Part shown: piece after piece, positions 25,519-35,116 of the stretch | How the letters are laid out: each line of letters starts with the position of its first letter | Position numbering within the stretch: position 1 is the first letter of the stretch | From: Microbacterium sp. p3-SID336 | GTDB lineage: Bacteria > Actinomycetota > Actinomycetes > Actinomycetales > Microbacteriaceae | Length of the DNA stretch: 56,657 nt | NCBI RefSeq assembly: GCF_025143365.1 | Contig: NZ_JALXPE010000024.1 | Location: 1 to 56,657, forward strand | Direction of reading: 5' to 3' | Program-made: the position numbers and the translations under genes | Notes under the pieces: generated by a model | The model's database searches: none | Told to the model about the DNA's origin: nothing | The model's input: only the letters and a program-made list of their open reading frames with translations

Positions 25519-26208
25519 TCAGATGGCGTTGACGTCCAGCGGGATGCCGGGGCCGAACGTGGTCGACACGGCGCCCTTCTGGATGTAACGGCCCTTGGCC
25601 GACGACGGCTTGAGGCGGACGATCTCCTCGAGCGCGGCGGCGATGTTCTCGTTCAGCTGCTCGGCGGAGAAGGAGGCCTTGCCGACGACGAAGTGCACGT
25701 TGGCGTGCTTGTCGACGCGGAACTCGATCTTTCCACCCTTGATGTCCTCGACGGCCTTGGCCGGGTTCGGGGTCACCGTGCCGGTCTTCGGGTTCGGCAT
25801 CAGGCCACGCGGACCCAGCACCTTGCCGAGACGACCGACCTGGCCCATGAGCTCCGGGGTGGAGACGGCCGAGTCGAACGCGGTCCAGCCGCCGGCGACC
25901 TTCTCGATGAGCTCGGCGCCGCCGACCTCATCGGCGCCCGCGGCGATCGCAGCCTCGGCGGCGGGGCCGGTGGCGAACACGATGACGCGGGCGGTCTTGC
26001 CGGTGCCGTGGGGCAGGATGACGGTGCCGCGCACCATCTGGTCCGCCTTGCGGGGGTCGACGGCGAGCTTCAGCGCGACCTCGACGGTCGAGTCGAACTT
26101 CGCGGAGCCCGTCTCCTTCGCCAGCGCGACGGCCTCGGCGGGCGTGTAGTAGCGGTCTGCCTCGATCTTCTCGGCGGCAGCCTTGTAAGCCTTGGACTTG
26201 GTAGCCAT
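25519..26208 (-). CDS. rplA: 50S ribosomal protein L1
   Basis: This 229-residue protein matches L1: [20 protein letters not shown] at the start, and the signature region [20 protein letters not shown] (about residues 120-139). L1 forms the movable L1 stalk that helps release of E-site tRNA, and in many bacteria represses the L11 operon. It is 11 bases after rplK. Confidence 0.98.
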   Translation of the reverse strand: MATKSKAYKAAAEKIEADRYYTPAEAVALAKETGSAKFDSTVEVALKLAVDPRKADQMVRGTVILPHGTGKTARVIVFATGPAAEAAIAAGADEVGGAELIEKVAGGWTAFDSAVSTPELMGQVGRLGKVLGPRGLMPNPKTGTVTPNPAKAVEDIKGGKIEFRVDKHANVHFVVGKASFSAEQLNENIAAALEEIVRLKPSSAKGRYIQKGAVSTTFGPGIPLDVNAI

Positions 26209-26219
26209 GTCTGTTCTCC

Positions 26220-26651
26220 TCAGCCCTCGACCGTGATGCCCATGGAGCGGGCGGTGCCGGCGATGATCTTCGAGGCAGCCTCGATGTCGTTCGCGTTCAG
26301 GTCGGCCTGCTTCTGCTCGGCGATCTGACGGACCTGCTCCTTGGTGATCTTGCCGACCTTGACGGTGTGCGGGGTGGCCGAGGCCTTCTGCACGCCGGCG
26401 GCCTTCTTGATGAGCTCAGCCGCGGGCGGGGTCTTCAGGACGAACGTGAAGCTGCGGTCCTCGTAGACGGTGATCTCCACGGGGATGACGTTGCCGCGCT
26501 GCGACTCGGTCGCGGCGTTGTACGCCTTGCAGAACTCCATGATGTTGACGCCATGCTGACCGAGCGCGGGGCCGATCGGCGGCGCCGGGTTGGCTGCACC
26601 GGCGTTGATCTGAAGCTTGATCAGGCCGGTCACCTTCTTCTTCGGTGCCAT
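26220..26651 (-). CDS. rplK: 50S ribosomal protein L11
   Basis: This 143-residue protein begins [20 protein letters not shown] and has the [19 protein letters not shown] block, the exact L11 length and layout. It binds 23S rRNA at the GTPase-associated centre. ATG 26651 follows GAAAGGAAAG. It leads the rplK-rplA pair, 220 bases after nusG, with a terminator between, so it has its own promoter; TAGACT on the minus strand at 26763-26768 is a possible -10 element. Confidence 0.98.
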
Positions 26652-26822
26652 TCTCTTTCCTTTCATCGAGGCGGCTGCCGGAGCATCCGCTTCTCCCACG
26701 TCACCGGCCCTTCCGGCACGTGGTCGTCTGCGCGCACGCCGAAGCGGCACACAAACCATACGAGTCTACCCCATGCCGATGCCGCCCTCGGTCGGGGCGG
26801 ATCCGCCACCCGTCCCGAAACG

Positions 26823-26857
26823 AGAACGCCCCGCCAGACGGACCGGCGGGGCGTTCT
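26823..26857 (-). terminator. Terminator after nusG
   Basis: A perfect 13-bp stem (26823-26835 with 26845-26857) with a 9-base loop begins 14 bases past the nusG stop codon. The distal arm ends in TTCT on the minus strand. It separates secE-nusG from rplK-rplA. Confidence 0.8.
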
Positions 26858-26871
26858 GCATGACAGCGATG

Positions 26872-27906
26872 TCAGATCATCTTGGTGACCTGGTCGAACG
26901 ACAGCTCGACCGGCGTCTCACGCTCGAACAGGGAGACGAGCACCGTGAGCTTGCCGCTCTCCGGCTTGATCTCGCTGATCGAACCGGGAAGACCCGCGAA
27001 CGAGCCCTCCTTGATCGTGATGGTCTCGCCGACCTCGAAGTCGACCTCCGCCGGCAGCGGACGGGCGACGGCGACGCCGCCCTTGGCCGCGATGTTCTTC
27101 GCGGTCGGGACGTCCTTGACCTCGACGAGCGACTTCAGCATGTTGAAGGCCTCTTCGAAGCGCAGCGGAGTGGGGTTGTGGGCGTTGCCCACGAAGCCCG
27201 TGACACCCGGGGTGTGGCGGACGACCGACCAGGTGTCCTCCGTCAGCTCCATGCGCACCAGGACATAGCCGGGGATGCGCACCCGCGTGACCATCTTGCG
27301 CTGGCCGTTCTTGATCTCGACCACGTCTTCCATCGGGACCTCGACCTGGTAGATCTCGTCCTCGACCTCGAGCGTCGACTTGCGCTGCTCGATGTTGGCC
27401 TTCACCTTGCGCTCGAAGCCCGCGTAGGAGTGGATCACGTACCACTTGCCCGGGAGCATGCGCAGGTCCATGCGGAACGCCTCGTACGGGTCCTCGTCGG
27501 ACTCGGACTCGTCCTCGTCGGACTCGGCCGCCGGACGGTCGTCCTCGCCGTTCACGTCGGGGCCGTCGTAGGGGGTGACCTCGTCGGCCGCCTCGGCCTG
27601 CTGCTCCGCGACCTCCTCGGCCACGGATTCGTTGAGGACCTCAGCGGCGGCCTGGGACTCCGCTGCTTCGTCCAGGTTGAGAGCGTCGTTCACGATCGCG
27701 TCCGCCTCCGGGTCGTCGATGTCGATGTCGATGTCTTCCGTGTCGTCGTCGCCGTCCTCGTCCTCGACGTGGACCGCGACGTGCTCGGCCGAGGTGACCG
27801 AGAGCTCCTCTGCGGCGAGCACGTTGCCCTCCTGGGCCTCGTCCTCCTCGCTGGACTGCTCTGCGGCGGTCGCCCAGTCGGCGTCGTCGGAATATCGTTC
27901 AGACAC
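26872..27906 (-). CDS. nusG: Transcription termination/antitermination protein NusG with long acidic N-terminus
   Basis: The 344-residue product contains a full NusG core from residue 153: [20 protein letters not shown] (NGN domain), then a C-terminal KOW domain with [19 protein letters not shown]. The first 152 residues are strongly acidic and low-complexity (runs such as [18 protein letters not shown]), making this nearly twice the length of E. coli NusG. Actinobacterial NusG proteins often have acidic extensions, but this one is long. NusG binds RNA polymerase and couples it to Rho or the ribosome. The start is GTG 27906, 42 bases past secE. Confidence 0.95.
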   Translation of the reverse strand: MSERYSDDADWATAAEQSSEEDEAQEGNVLAAEELSVTSAEHVAVHVEDEDGDDDTEDIDIDIDDPEADAIVNDALNLDEAAESQAAAEVLNESVAEEVAEQQAEAADEVTPYDGPDVNGEDDRPAAESDEDESESDEDPYEAFRMDLRMLPGKWYVIHSYAGFERKVKANIEQRKSTLEVEDEIYQVEVPMEDVVEIKNGQRKMVTRVRIPGYVLVRMELTEDTWSVVRHTPGVTGFVGNAHNPTPLRFEEAFNMLKSLVEVKDVPTAKNIAAKGGVAVARPLPAEVDFEVGETITIKEGSFAGLPGSISEIKPESGKLTVLVSLFERETPVELSFDQVTKMI

Positions 27907-27948
27907 GTTGCTTCTTCTCCATAGCTGCGGCGGGTGCCGCGGGGGTCA

Positions 27949-28221
27949 TCAGCCAGGGATTCCGAACACGTAGTGCGTCAGGAGCCCGAAGACGTAGTCG
28001 AGACCGTAGACGATGCCCATCACGATCACGACGAAGACGAGCACCACACCCGTGAACTTGAAAAGCTCCTTGCGGGTCGGCGTGACGACCTTGCGAAGTT
28101 CGGCGATGACCTGGCGGATGAACAGGGCGATGCCCCCGAAGAACCGGGAGAAGGGGTTGCCCTTCTTCTGGCGCGTGGCGCCGGCCGCGACGACATCGCC
28201 GCGCGGTTCGTCCTGATCCAT
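27949..28221 (-). CDS. secE: Preprotein translocase subunit SecE
   Basis: This 90-residue protein has the single-span SecE form: an amphipathic helix FIRQVIAELRKVVTPTRKEL followed by a transmembrane helix FTGVVLVFVVIVMGIVYGLD. SecE clamps SecY in the Sec channel. The tRNA-Trp-secE-nusG order is the standard arrangement and supports the call. Confidence 0.96.
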   Translation of the reverse strand: MDQDEPRGDVVAAGATRQKKGNPFSRFFGGIALFIRQVIAELRKVVTPTRKELFKFTGVVLVFVVIVMGIVYGLDYVFGLLTHYVFGIPG

Positions 28222-28262
28222 CCTGAATGTACCTTTCGTGTGTCAGCGTTGCGCTGACGCGC

Positions 28263-28334
<72 letters not shown>

Positions 28335-28529
28335 AGAGGCCCTGCGGCCTCGGGGAGCCCCCTGCGCCCTCCCCTGCACCGACATCTCTAAGACGCCAGG
28401 CACAGCGAAAGAATGCAGAGAACAACTGCTCCCCAAGCATACGGCATCGATCCGGTGGCGCCGAACCGGATCGATATACCGGCGTTGTTGCTAGGCTCGG
28501 CGGGCGGGAAGCAGTGAGAAGAGGCGCGT

Positions 28530-30356
28530 GTGGGTGGGGATGTGCAGCAGTTCCAGGTGGATCTGCGCGGAGTCGTCGATCTGCTCAGCAGACACATCTA
28601 CTCCAGCCCCCGGGTGTACCTGCGGGAACTGCTCCAGAACGCGCGCGACGCCATCGCCGCGCGACGCGAGGTCGACGGCGGCGGCAGCCGCATCCGCATC
28701 ACACCCCTGACACCCGAGACCGGTGAGTTCGTGCTGCGCGACGACGGGGTCGGCCTCACCGCCGCCGAGGTCGCCGACCTGCTCGCCACGGTCGGCCGCA
28801 GCTCCAAGCGCGACATCTTCGACCTGCCCCGCAGCGACTACCTCGGCCAGTTCGGCATCGGCCTGCTCAGCTGCTTCATGGTCGCCGACACCATCGTGAT
28901 CCGCTCGCGCAGCGCCAGGGGCGGAGCCCCCGTCGAGTGGACGGGCAGCGCCGACGGCACCTTCCGGGTGCGCGAGCTCGACGAGGAGCTCCCGGTCGGC
29001 ACGAGCGTGCACCTGGTGCCGCGCTTCGACGCCGACGACCTGCTGCGACCAGCCGCCGTGCACGAGCTCGCGACCGCCTTCGGCGAGTTCCTCCCGGTCC
29101 GCGTGACCGTGGACGCCCAGGGCGGCGGGGAGCTGGACATCACCAGGGAGCCGCCGTTCCTCGACGCCGCCGGCGACCCCGACGCCGCGGTGGAGTACGG
29201 ACGGGGGCTGCTGGGAGCCGCACCCCTCGACGTGATCGAGCTGCACGAGCCGGCCACCGGCACACGAGGCCTCGCGTACGTCCTGCCGTCCGCCCCGCCT
29301 CCCGGAGCACGCCAGGCCACGCGCATGTACCTCGGACGCATGCTGCTGGCCGAGCGCGTGGACGACGTGCTGCCGGACTGGGCGTTCTTCGTGCGCGCCG
29401 TCGTCGACTCGACGGGGCTCGCCCCCACCGCGAGCCGGGAGTCCCTGGTCGAGGACGCGGCGCTGGAACGCGTGCGCGAACAGCTCGGCGCCGGCATCCG
29501 CCGGTGGGTGCTGGAGCTCGGGCTGCGCGAACCGCATCGCCTCGCCCAGTTCGTCGCCGTGCACGAGGTCGGCCTCAAGTCGCTCGTGCGCCACGACGAG
29601 GAGCTCGCGCGCTTCATCACGCGCTGGCTCACGGTCGAGACCACCCACGGCACACTCCGCATCGGCGACCTCGTCGAGCGGTATCCCCACATCCGCTACG
29701 CGCAGACCGTGGACGAGTTCCGCCAGGTCGCCGGCATCTCGCCCGCCGACGAGGTGCTGGTCAACGGCGGCTACCTGTACGACGCCGACCTCGTGCGCCT
29801 GCTCCCCGAGCTGCACCCCCACGTCACGGTCGAGAAGGTCGACGTGTCCGGCGAGCTCGACCGACTCGACCCTCCGCCCCTCGACGACCGGGAGGCGGCC
29901 GTGGCGCTGGAGGAGCGCGCGGGAGCCGTCCTCGCCGCCTCCGACTGCGCGGTGGTCGTGCGTGCGATCGATCGTCCCGACCTGTCCGGGCTGTACGTCG
30001 CCGACCCGGAGGTGCTGCGCGCGATCGACCGCGGGCGCACCAAGGGCATCACCGGCTCGCTGTGGGGCGGCGTGCTCGACCGCATCGACCAGACGCTGTC
30101 GGCCGCGCGGGACGACGACCTCAGCGCGCGCCTCTGCCTCAACTGGTCGAACCGCGTCGTGCGGGCCCTCGTCCGCGTCGAGGACGAGGCGGTGTTCGCC
30201 CGGACCGTGCAGCTGCTCTACATCCAGGCGCTGCTGGCCGGCCACCACCCGCTGCGCGACGCCGACCGCGCCCTGATGACCACCGCACTCGCCGACCTCG
30301 TCGCCCTCTCCGCCGGCATCGAAGGGGACGCCCTCCCCTTCGGCGACGCCCGCTGA
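28530..30356 (+). CDS. HSP90-like ATPase, divergent
   Basis: This 608-residue protein has an N-terminal GHKL ATPase domain with HSP90 motifs: YLRELLQNARDA (30-41, Glu33 and Asn37 as in ELISNASDA), RDDGVGLT (70-77), ATVGRSSK, and GQFGIGLLSCFMVAD (106-120). A middle-domain segment TASRESL keeps the Ser-Arg-Glu that supplies the catalytic Arg in HSP90. So the ATPase looks intact, but the sequence is well diverged from HtpG and the C-terminal third is not recognisable by eye. It starts at GTG 28530 behind AGAAGAGG; GTG 28542 is an alternative. It is followed 20 bases later by a TPR-type gene, probably its partner. Confidence 0.85.
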   Translation: MGGDVQQFQVDLRGVVDLLSRHIYSSPRVYLRELLQNARDAIAARREVDGGGSRIRITPLTPETGEFVLRDDGVGLTAAEVADLLATVGRSSKRDIFDLPRSDYLGQFGIGLLSCFMVADTIVIRSRSARGGAPVEWTGSADGTFRVRELDEELPVGTSVHLVPRFDADDLLRPAAVHELATAFGEFLPVRVTVDAQGGGELDITREPPFLDAAGDPDAAVEYGRGLLGAAPLDVIELHEPATGTRGLAYVLPSAPPPGARQATRMYLGRMLLAERVDDVLPDWAFFVRAVVDSTGLAPTASRESLVEDAALERVREQLGAGIRRWVLELGLREPHRLAQFVAVHEVGLKSLVRHDEELARFITRWLTVETTHGTLRIGDLVERYPHIRYAQTVDEFRQVAGISPADEVLVNGGYLYDADLVRLLPELHPHVTVEKVDVSGELDRLDPPPLDDREAAVALEERAGAVLAASDCAVVVRAIDRPDLSGLYVADPEVLRAIDRGRTKGITGSLWGGVLDRIDQTLSAARDDDLSARLCLNWSNRVVRALVRVEDEAVFARTVQLLYIQALLAGHHPLRDADRALMTTALADLVALSAGIEGDALPFGDAR

Positions 30357-30376
30357 CACCCACTCGAAGGATCCCC

Positions 30377-33175
30377 ATGGCACGTCCGAAGAAGCGCTTC
30401 CAGCAGCTGATCGAGGAGATCGATCGCACCCCGTGGGGCCCGGCAGAGCAGGCACTGGTCGCGGAGGCCGTGGCCCTGGCCGTCGAGCTCGGCGACGAGC
30501 GCCTGGAGTACGAGGCGCGCATGCGGCAGACGGCGTCGGCGAACATGGTCGGCGCCACCGACGTCATGCTCAACTCCTTCGCGTGGTGCCTGGCGCACCA
30601 CGACGCCGACCCGCAGCGGTTCCCCGCCGACCTCGACAACGGCGGCGCCGACCTGATGTGGCAGTTCAAGTGGATGGCCTCGTCGCTGCGGTCCTCCCCC
30701 GCGTTCTCGCAGGAGCAGATCGCCGCAGTGCTCGACGACATGGAGACGCACTACCGCGCGGCGGGGCTCGGCCTCAGCGGGGTCCTGACCGCACGCTTCG
30801 AAGACGCCTGGGACGCCGGGCGGCTGGACGAGGCGGAGGCCCTGCGCGTGCAGCTCGAGGCCACGCCGCGCGACGACCACAGCCACTGCGACGCGTGCGG
30901 CCGCAGCCAGTTCGCCGGTTTCTTCGCGGAGACCGACCGCGACGCCGACGCCATCCGGCTCGTGGAGGAGATGATCGAGGGCGGGTTCTCCTGCGGCGAA
31001 GAGCCCGAGCACGCTCTCTCCCGCGTGCTGCTGCCGTACCTGCGGGCCGGCCGGTTCGACGAGGCGAAGACCGCCCACCTGCGCAGCTACCGTCTCGCTA
31101 AGGACAACCCGGACAACCTCCGCATCGTCGCCAACAACATCGTGTTCGCCGCCGTCACCGGCAACGAGGCCAGGGCGCTCGCGCTCGTCGAGAGGCACAT
31201 CGCCTGGCTCGCACACGACGGCCTCAACGTCGACGCGCACTTCGCCGCCCTGACCGCCTTCGCCGTCGCCCTCGACCGGGTCGCCGCCGCCGGTCATGGT
31301 GACACCCCGGTGCGCGGGGCGGACTCCCCCGCCCTCGTCCCGCTGCTCGGCAGCCACGACGGCCCGTGGAGCGCCGCCGACCTCGCAGCCGCCGCCTGGA
31401 GCGTCGCCGAGCGGATCGGCGCCCGCTTCGACGAGAGGGACGGCACGGACGGGCACGCGCGCAGCCTCGCGCGCATGCGCAGCCTGGCCACCGAGAGCTA
31501 CGACCTTCCCATCCGCTCCGATGCGTTCGTCGCACCCGCCCCCGCGACCACCCCGGCCGATGCGGACGAGTGGTTCGAGCGCGCCATGCAGCTCGCGCAG
31601 TTCGGCGCCGAGCACGAGACGCTCGAGGCCCTGCCGCGGGCGCTCGAGGTGGAGGACGCGGACCGCCGCGCCCAGCTGCTCTCGATGCGCCTCGGCATCC
31701 TCGTGGCACTCGGCCACGTCGACGAGGCAGCCGACGTGCTGCCCGAGCGCATCGCCGCCCTGCGGGCCGCGGGCCGGGAGGAGCAGGCCGACCTCGAGCA
31801 GCGCCTGGGCCTCGCCACGTTCGGGCTCGACACCGACGACACCAGAGCCGCCCTGGAGGAGGAGCTCGCCACCGCCGACCGCCTCCCCGCGTGGTCCCGC
31901 GGCGACCTCGCCCTCAGCCGCGCCTCCCTGCACCTGCGGGCCGAGGAGCCCGATGCCGCCCTCGACCTCGCCGAGCTCGCCGCCAGGGCCTTCACGGAGG
32001 CGGAGGACACGCGACTGGCGAACACCACGACGCTCGTCGCGATCGGGGCGCTGCTCGGCAAGGGCGAGCTGGAGGCCGCGACCACCCTGCTCGACCGCTT
32101 CCTCTCCCAGGACGACCTCTCGGCGGGCCACCGCGCCAACGCCCTGCAGACACGCGCCCGCGTGCGCGGAGGCACCGGCTCCTACCTGGACGGTGCGACG
32201 GACGCGGACGAGGTGTGCCGCTTGCTCGCGGAGCTCGGTACCACCCAGGCGCTGGCCGACGCGCACGTGCTCGCGGCCGCGCTGTGGGAGGACGCCGAGC
32301 AGCCCGAGCGCGCCGTCACCCGCTACCGACTCGCGGCCCGACTGCGCGCAGAGGCCGGCGGCGATGCGACCGGCGTCGACTTCCGGCTGGCCAGGGCGAT
32401 GCTGCGTGCGGGCGACGCCCCGGAGGCTGCGGAGCTGTTCGGCGACGTGCTGCAGCGCGAGGAGCAGGGCGATGTCGCCCCCGGGTCGCGCGGGATGACC
32501 GCGTCGATGCTGGCCAGGGCCCTCGTCGAGTCCGGGGAGTTCGGCCAGGCCGTGGGCGTGCACGGGTACGCCGCCGAGCTGTTCGGCGAGGCGGAGGAGC
32601 ACGCCGAGCAGGCCATGGCGATGACGGAGCAGGCGAAGATCCTCGCCCGCTTCGACGAGCACGAGGACGCCGTCCGGCTGCTCGAAGGCGCGGCCGAGAT
32701 CGTGCGCCGCGCGCCGGAGGCGGTGGGAGCACTGAGCGAGGTGCTGCACAGTCTCGGCCAGGCCTACGGCGGACGGCGCGACGAGCGCGCGTTCCCGCTG
32801 TTCGACGAGGTGGCCGCGCTCGCCCAGCAGCACGAGGCCGGATGGCTGCTCGCCGACGTCACCGATTCCCGCGGCCGCGCGCTGGCCGAGCTCGGGCGCA
32901 TCGACGAGGCCGTGTCGGCCGTGCTGACCGCGGCCGACGGATTCGCCGCCCTCGGCGACCAGGGCTCCGCCGGCAGCTCCGAGCTGTTCGCCGCGCGGGT
33001 GCTGGCCGGAGACGGCCGCGCGACCGACGCGGTGCCCGTCTATCGCACCGCGCTGGAGCACGCGGAGAGCTTCCCGCCGCTGCGTCAGGTGGCGGCGCTG
33101 GAGCTCGGGGACGTGCTGGAGGGTCTCGGCCGCCACGGCGAGGCCGCGGAGGCGCGGGCGCTCCTGGAGACCTGA
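30377..33175 (+). CDS. Large TPR-type repeat protein, partner of the HSP90-like ATPase
   Basis: This 932-residue soluble protein starts at ATG 30377 behind GAAGGA. It is almost wholly alpha-helical, with repeated helix pairs of about 34-40 residues having Ala/Gly/Leu at packing positions (for example DEAADVLPERIAALRAAGREE and RALAELGRIDEAVSAVLTAA). An early segment, HSHCDACGRSQFAGFF (about residues 173-188), has a C-x-x-C pair that might bind metal; another Cys pair is not evident. There is no signal or membrane segment. Short spacing after the HSP90-like gene implies joint expression. TPR proteins are common HSP90 co-chaperones in eukaryotes; a similar role here is inference. Confidence 0.75.
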   Translation: MARPKKRFQQLIEEIDRTPWGPAEQALVAEAVALAVELGDERLEYEARMRQTASANMVGATDVMLNSFAWCLAHHDADPQRFPADLDNGGADLMWQFKWMASSLRSSPAFSQEQIAAVLDDMETHYRAAGLGLSGVLTARFEDAWDAGRLDEAEALRVQLEATPRDDHSHCDACGRSQFAGFFAETDRDADAIRLVEEMIEGGFSCGEEPEHALSRVLLPYLRAGRFDEAKTAHLRSYRLAKDNPDNLRIVANNIVFAAVTGNEARALALVERHIAWLAHDGLNVDAHFAALTAFAVALDRVAAAGHGDTPVRGADSPALVPLLGSHDGPWSAADLAAAAWSVAERIGARFDERDGTDGHARSLARMRSLATESYDLPIRSDAFVAPAPATTPADADEWFERAMQLAQFGAEHETLEALPRALEVEDADRRAQLLSMRLGILVALGHVDEAADVLPERIAALRAAGREEQADLEQRLGLATFGLDTDDTRAALEEELATADRLPAWSRGDLALSRASLHLRAEEPDAALDLAELAARAFTEAEDTRLANTTTLVAIGALLGKGELEAATTLLDRFLSQDDLSAGHRANALQTRARVRGGTGSYLDGATDADEVCRLLAELGTTQALADAHVLAAALWEDAEQPERAVTRYRLAARLRAEAGGDATGVDFRLARAMLRAGDAPEAAELFGDVLQREEQGDVAPGSRGMTASMLARALVESGEFGQAVGVHGYAAELFGEAEEHAEQAMAMTEQAKILARFDEHEDAVRLLEGAAEIVRRAPEAVGALSEVLHSLGQAYGGRRDERAFPLFDEVAALAQQHEAGWLLADVTDSRGRALAELGRIDEAVSAVLTAADGFAALGDQGSAGSSELFAARVLAGDGRATDAVPVYRTALEHAESFPPLRQVAALELGDVLEGLGRHGEAAEARALLET

Positions 33176-33197
33176 GCCCCGGAGCGCCCGGCTCCCG

Positions 33198-34922
33198 CTA
33201 GAACAGCTGCCGCCAGTTGGCCCTGGCCAGGTCGAGCAGCTCGTCACCGCGGCCCGACATGACCGTGCGGATCGCATACAGCGCGAAGCCCTTGACCTGG
33301 GCGGCCTCGATCGCGGGCGGCATCGACAGCTCCTGGCGCTCGGTGACGACGTCCAGCAGCGCGGGGCCGTCGTGCGCGAGCACCTCGCGCACCGCGTCCG
33401 GCAGCTCGTCGCTGCGCTCCACGCGGCGGGCGAAGATGCCCATGGCCTCGGCGATCGCCGCGAAGCTCGGGTTCTGCAGCCCCGTGGCATAGGTCACGAA
33501 GCCCGCGGCCTTCATCTCCAGCTCCACGAAGTTCAGCGAGGCGTTGTTGACCACGATGGTCTTCACGGGGAGCCTGTTCTGCGTCAGCGTGAGCAGCTCC
33601 CCCAGCATCATCGACAGGCCGCCGTCGCCCGCGAGCGCCACGACCTGGCGGTCGGGATGCGCGACCTGGGCGCCGATGCCGTGCATCAGCGCGTTGGCCA
33701 TCGAGCCGTGCGTGAACGAGCCGATCAGGCGCCGATCCTTCGTCATGGACAGGTACCGCGCCGCCCACACGGTCGGCGAGCCGACGTCGGCCGTGAAGAT
33801 CGCGTCGTCCGCGGCGTGCTGGTCGAGGAGACGCGCGAGGTACTGCGGGTGGATCGGACGGTCGCCCTTGGCCGGCACCGCCAGCTCGTCGAGCTTCTTG
33901 CGCGTCTTGCGGTAGTGGGCTACCGCGTCGTCCAGGTGGTCGCGGTCGTCCTTGCGGGCGAGCCGTGGGAGCAGCGCCTCGACCGTCGCCCGCACATCGC
34001 CGACCACGCCGAGGTCGAGCGGGTGCCGCTTGCCGAGCTGCGAACCGCGGATGTCCACCTGGATCGTGGTGGCGTGCTCGGGGTAGAACTGCTCGTACGG
34101 GAAGTCGCTGCCGAGCACCAGGAGGGTGTCTGCCGCCTCCATCGCCCGATAGCCCGAGGCGAATCCGAGCAGCCCGGTCATCCCCACGTCGAACGGGTTG
34201 TCGTACTCGATGAACTCCTTGCCGCGCAGGGCGTGCACGATCGGCGCTCCTAGCCGGTCGGCCAGCGCCACGACCTCGTCGTGCGCACCCTCGACACCCG
34301 CTCCGGCGAGGATCGTGACACGGTTCGCGGCGTTGAGCATCGTCGCCGCCTTCTCCAGCTCCGCCGGTCCCGGCACGATGACGGGACGGGTGCGCGGGAT
34401 GACGACGGCGCGGTCGTCCTCGATCTCGGAGAGCGCCACGTCTCCGGGGATGACCAGCACGGCGACACCGCGCTCCTCGATGGCCGCCCGCATGGCGATC
34501 TCCATCAGCCGGGGCATCTGCTTCGGGTCGGCCACGTACTCCACGTAGACGCTGCATTCGCGGAACAGCTCCTGCGGATGCGTCTCCTGGAAGTAGCCGG
34601 TGCCGATCTCGGTCGTGGGGATGTGCGCGGCGATCGCCAGCACCGGCACGCGCGAGCGCTGGGCGTCGTACAGCCCGTTGATGAGGTGCAGGTTGCCGGG
34701 GCCGCAAGAGCCGGCGACCACCGCCAGCTCGCCGGTCGTGCCGGCGTCGGCGGCGGCGGCGAACGCGGCGGCCTCCTCGTGACGCACGTGGACCCAGCGG
34801 ATGCGACCGTCCTTGCGCAGCGCGTCCGTGAAGCCGTTGAGGGAGTCCCCGGGGATGCCGTAGACCCGGTCGATCCCGTTGGCGTGCAGAGTCTTGACGA
34901 TGTTCTCAGCGACGTTGGCCAT
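33198..34922 (-). CDS. poxB: Pyruvate oxidase/dehydrogenase (quinone), thiamine-dependent
   Basis: This 574-residue enzyme belongs to the thiamine diphosphate family: the activating Glu is in VRHEEAAAFAAA (about residue 50), and the cofactor motif runs GDGGLSMMLGELLTLTQN to VVNNASLN. VYGIPGDSLNGFTDALR and the pattern HPQELFRECSVYVEYV are typical of PoxB rather than acetolactate synthase. PoxB converts pyruvate to acetate and CO2, passing electrons to quinone at the membrane. It stands alone between unrelated genes. Acetate so formed could be reused through the glyoxylate genes at the end of the window. Confidence 0.9.
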   Translation of the reverse strand: MANVAENIVKTLHANGIDRVYGIPGDSLNGFTDALRKDGRIRWVHVRHEEAAAFAAAADAGTTGELAVVAGSCGPGNLHLINGLYDAQRSRVPVLAIAAHIPTTEIGTGYFQETHPQELFRECSVYVEYVADPKQMPRLMEIAMRAAIEERGVAVLVIPGDVALSEIEDDRAVVIPRTRPVIVPGPAELEKAATMLNAANRVTILAGAGVEGAHDEVVALADRLGAPIVHALRGKEFIEYDNPFDVGMTGLLGFASGYRAMEAADTLLVLGSDFPYEQFYPEHATTIQVDIRGSQLGKRHPLDLGVVGDVRATVEALLPRLARKDDRDHLDDAVAHYRKTRKKLDELAVPAKGDRPIHPQYLARLLDQHAADDAIFTADVGSPTVWAARYLSMTKDRRLIGSFTHGSMANALMHGIGAQVAHPDRQVVALAGDGGLSMMLGELLTLTQNRLPVKTIVVNNASLNFVELEMKAAGFVTYATGLQNPSFAAIAEAMGIFARRVERSDELPDAVREVLAHDGPALLDVVTERQELSMPPAIEAAQVKGFALYAIRTVMSGRGDELLDLARANWRQLF

Positions 34923-35023
34923 ACTCCGACCCTACGCCCGGAGAGCGGGCGCGGCTCGGGCGTTGACACGCGGAGCACCCCTCCTCATCCCCCTTCATCT
35001 CCTCGTCGAGGGGCGACGAGAAA

Positions 35024-35088
35024 AAGGAGATCTCACGCCCTGAAGGAGCGGATGCGGCATCCGGTCCTTCAGAACGCGAGATCTCCTT
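35024..35088 (-). terminator. Nested-palindrome terminator after the aldehyde dehydrogenase genes
   Basis: Three inverted repeats are nested: an 11-bp outer stem (35024-35034 with 35078-35088), an 8-bp middle stem (35040-35047 with 35065-35072) and a 7-bp inner dyad (35049-35055 with 35057-35063). On the minus strand the structure is followed by TTTTTCTC. It ends the putrescine operon. Confidence 0.75.
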
Positions 35089-35116
35089 CGAGGCGCGTCG
35101 CTCGCGGGTACGCGAC

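Noticed and set aside
26763..26768. TAGACT as rplK -10 element
   Set aside because: No convincing -35 element lies 16-18 bases upstream, so I mention it under rplK and do not list it as a promoter.
28530..30356. Ordinary htpG
   Set aside because: The GHKL motifs fit, but the variant motifs (LLQNARDA, RDDGVGLT, ATVGRSSK), the unrecognised C-terminal region and the TPR partner make a separate HSP90 branch more likely.
30218..33490. 1090-codon minus-strand frame opposite the TPR-type gene
   Set aside because: The plus-strand frame has a ribosome-binding site, helical repeat pattern and coupling to the HSP90-like gene; the minus frame shows no domain.
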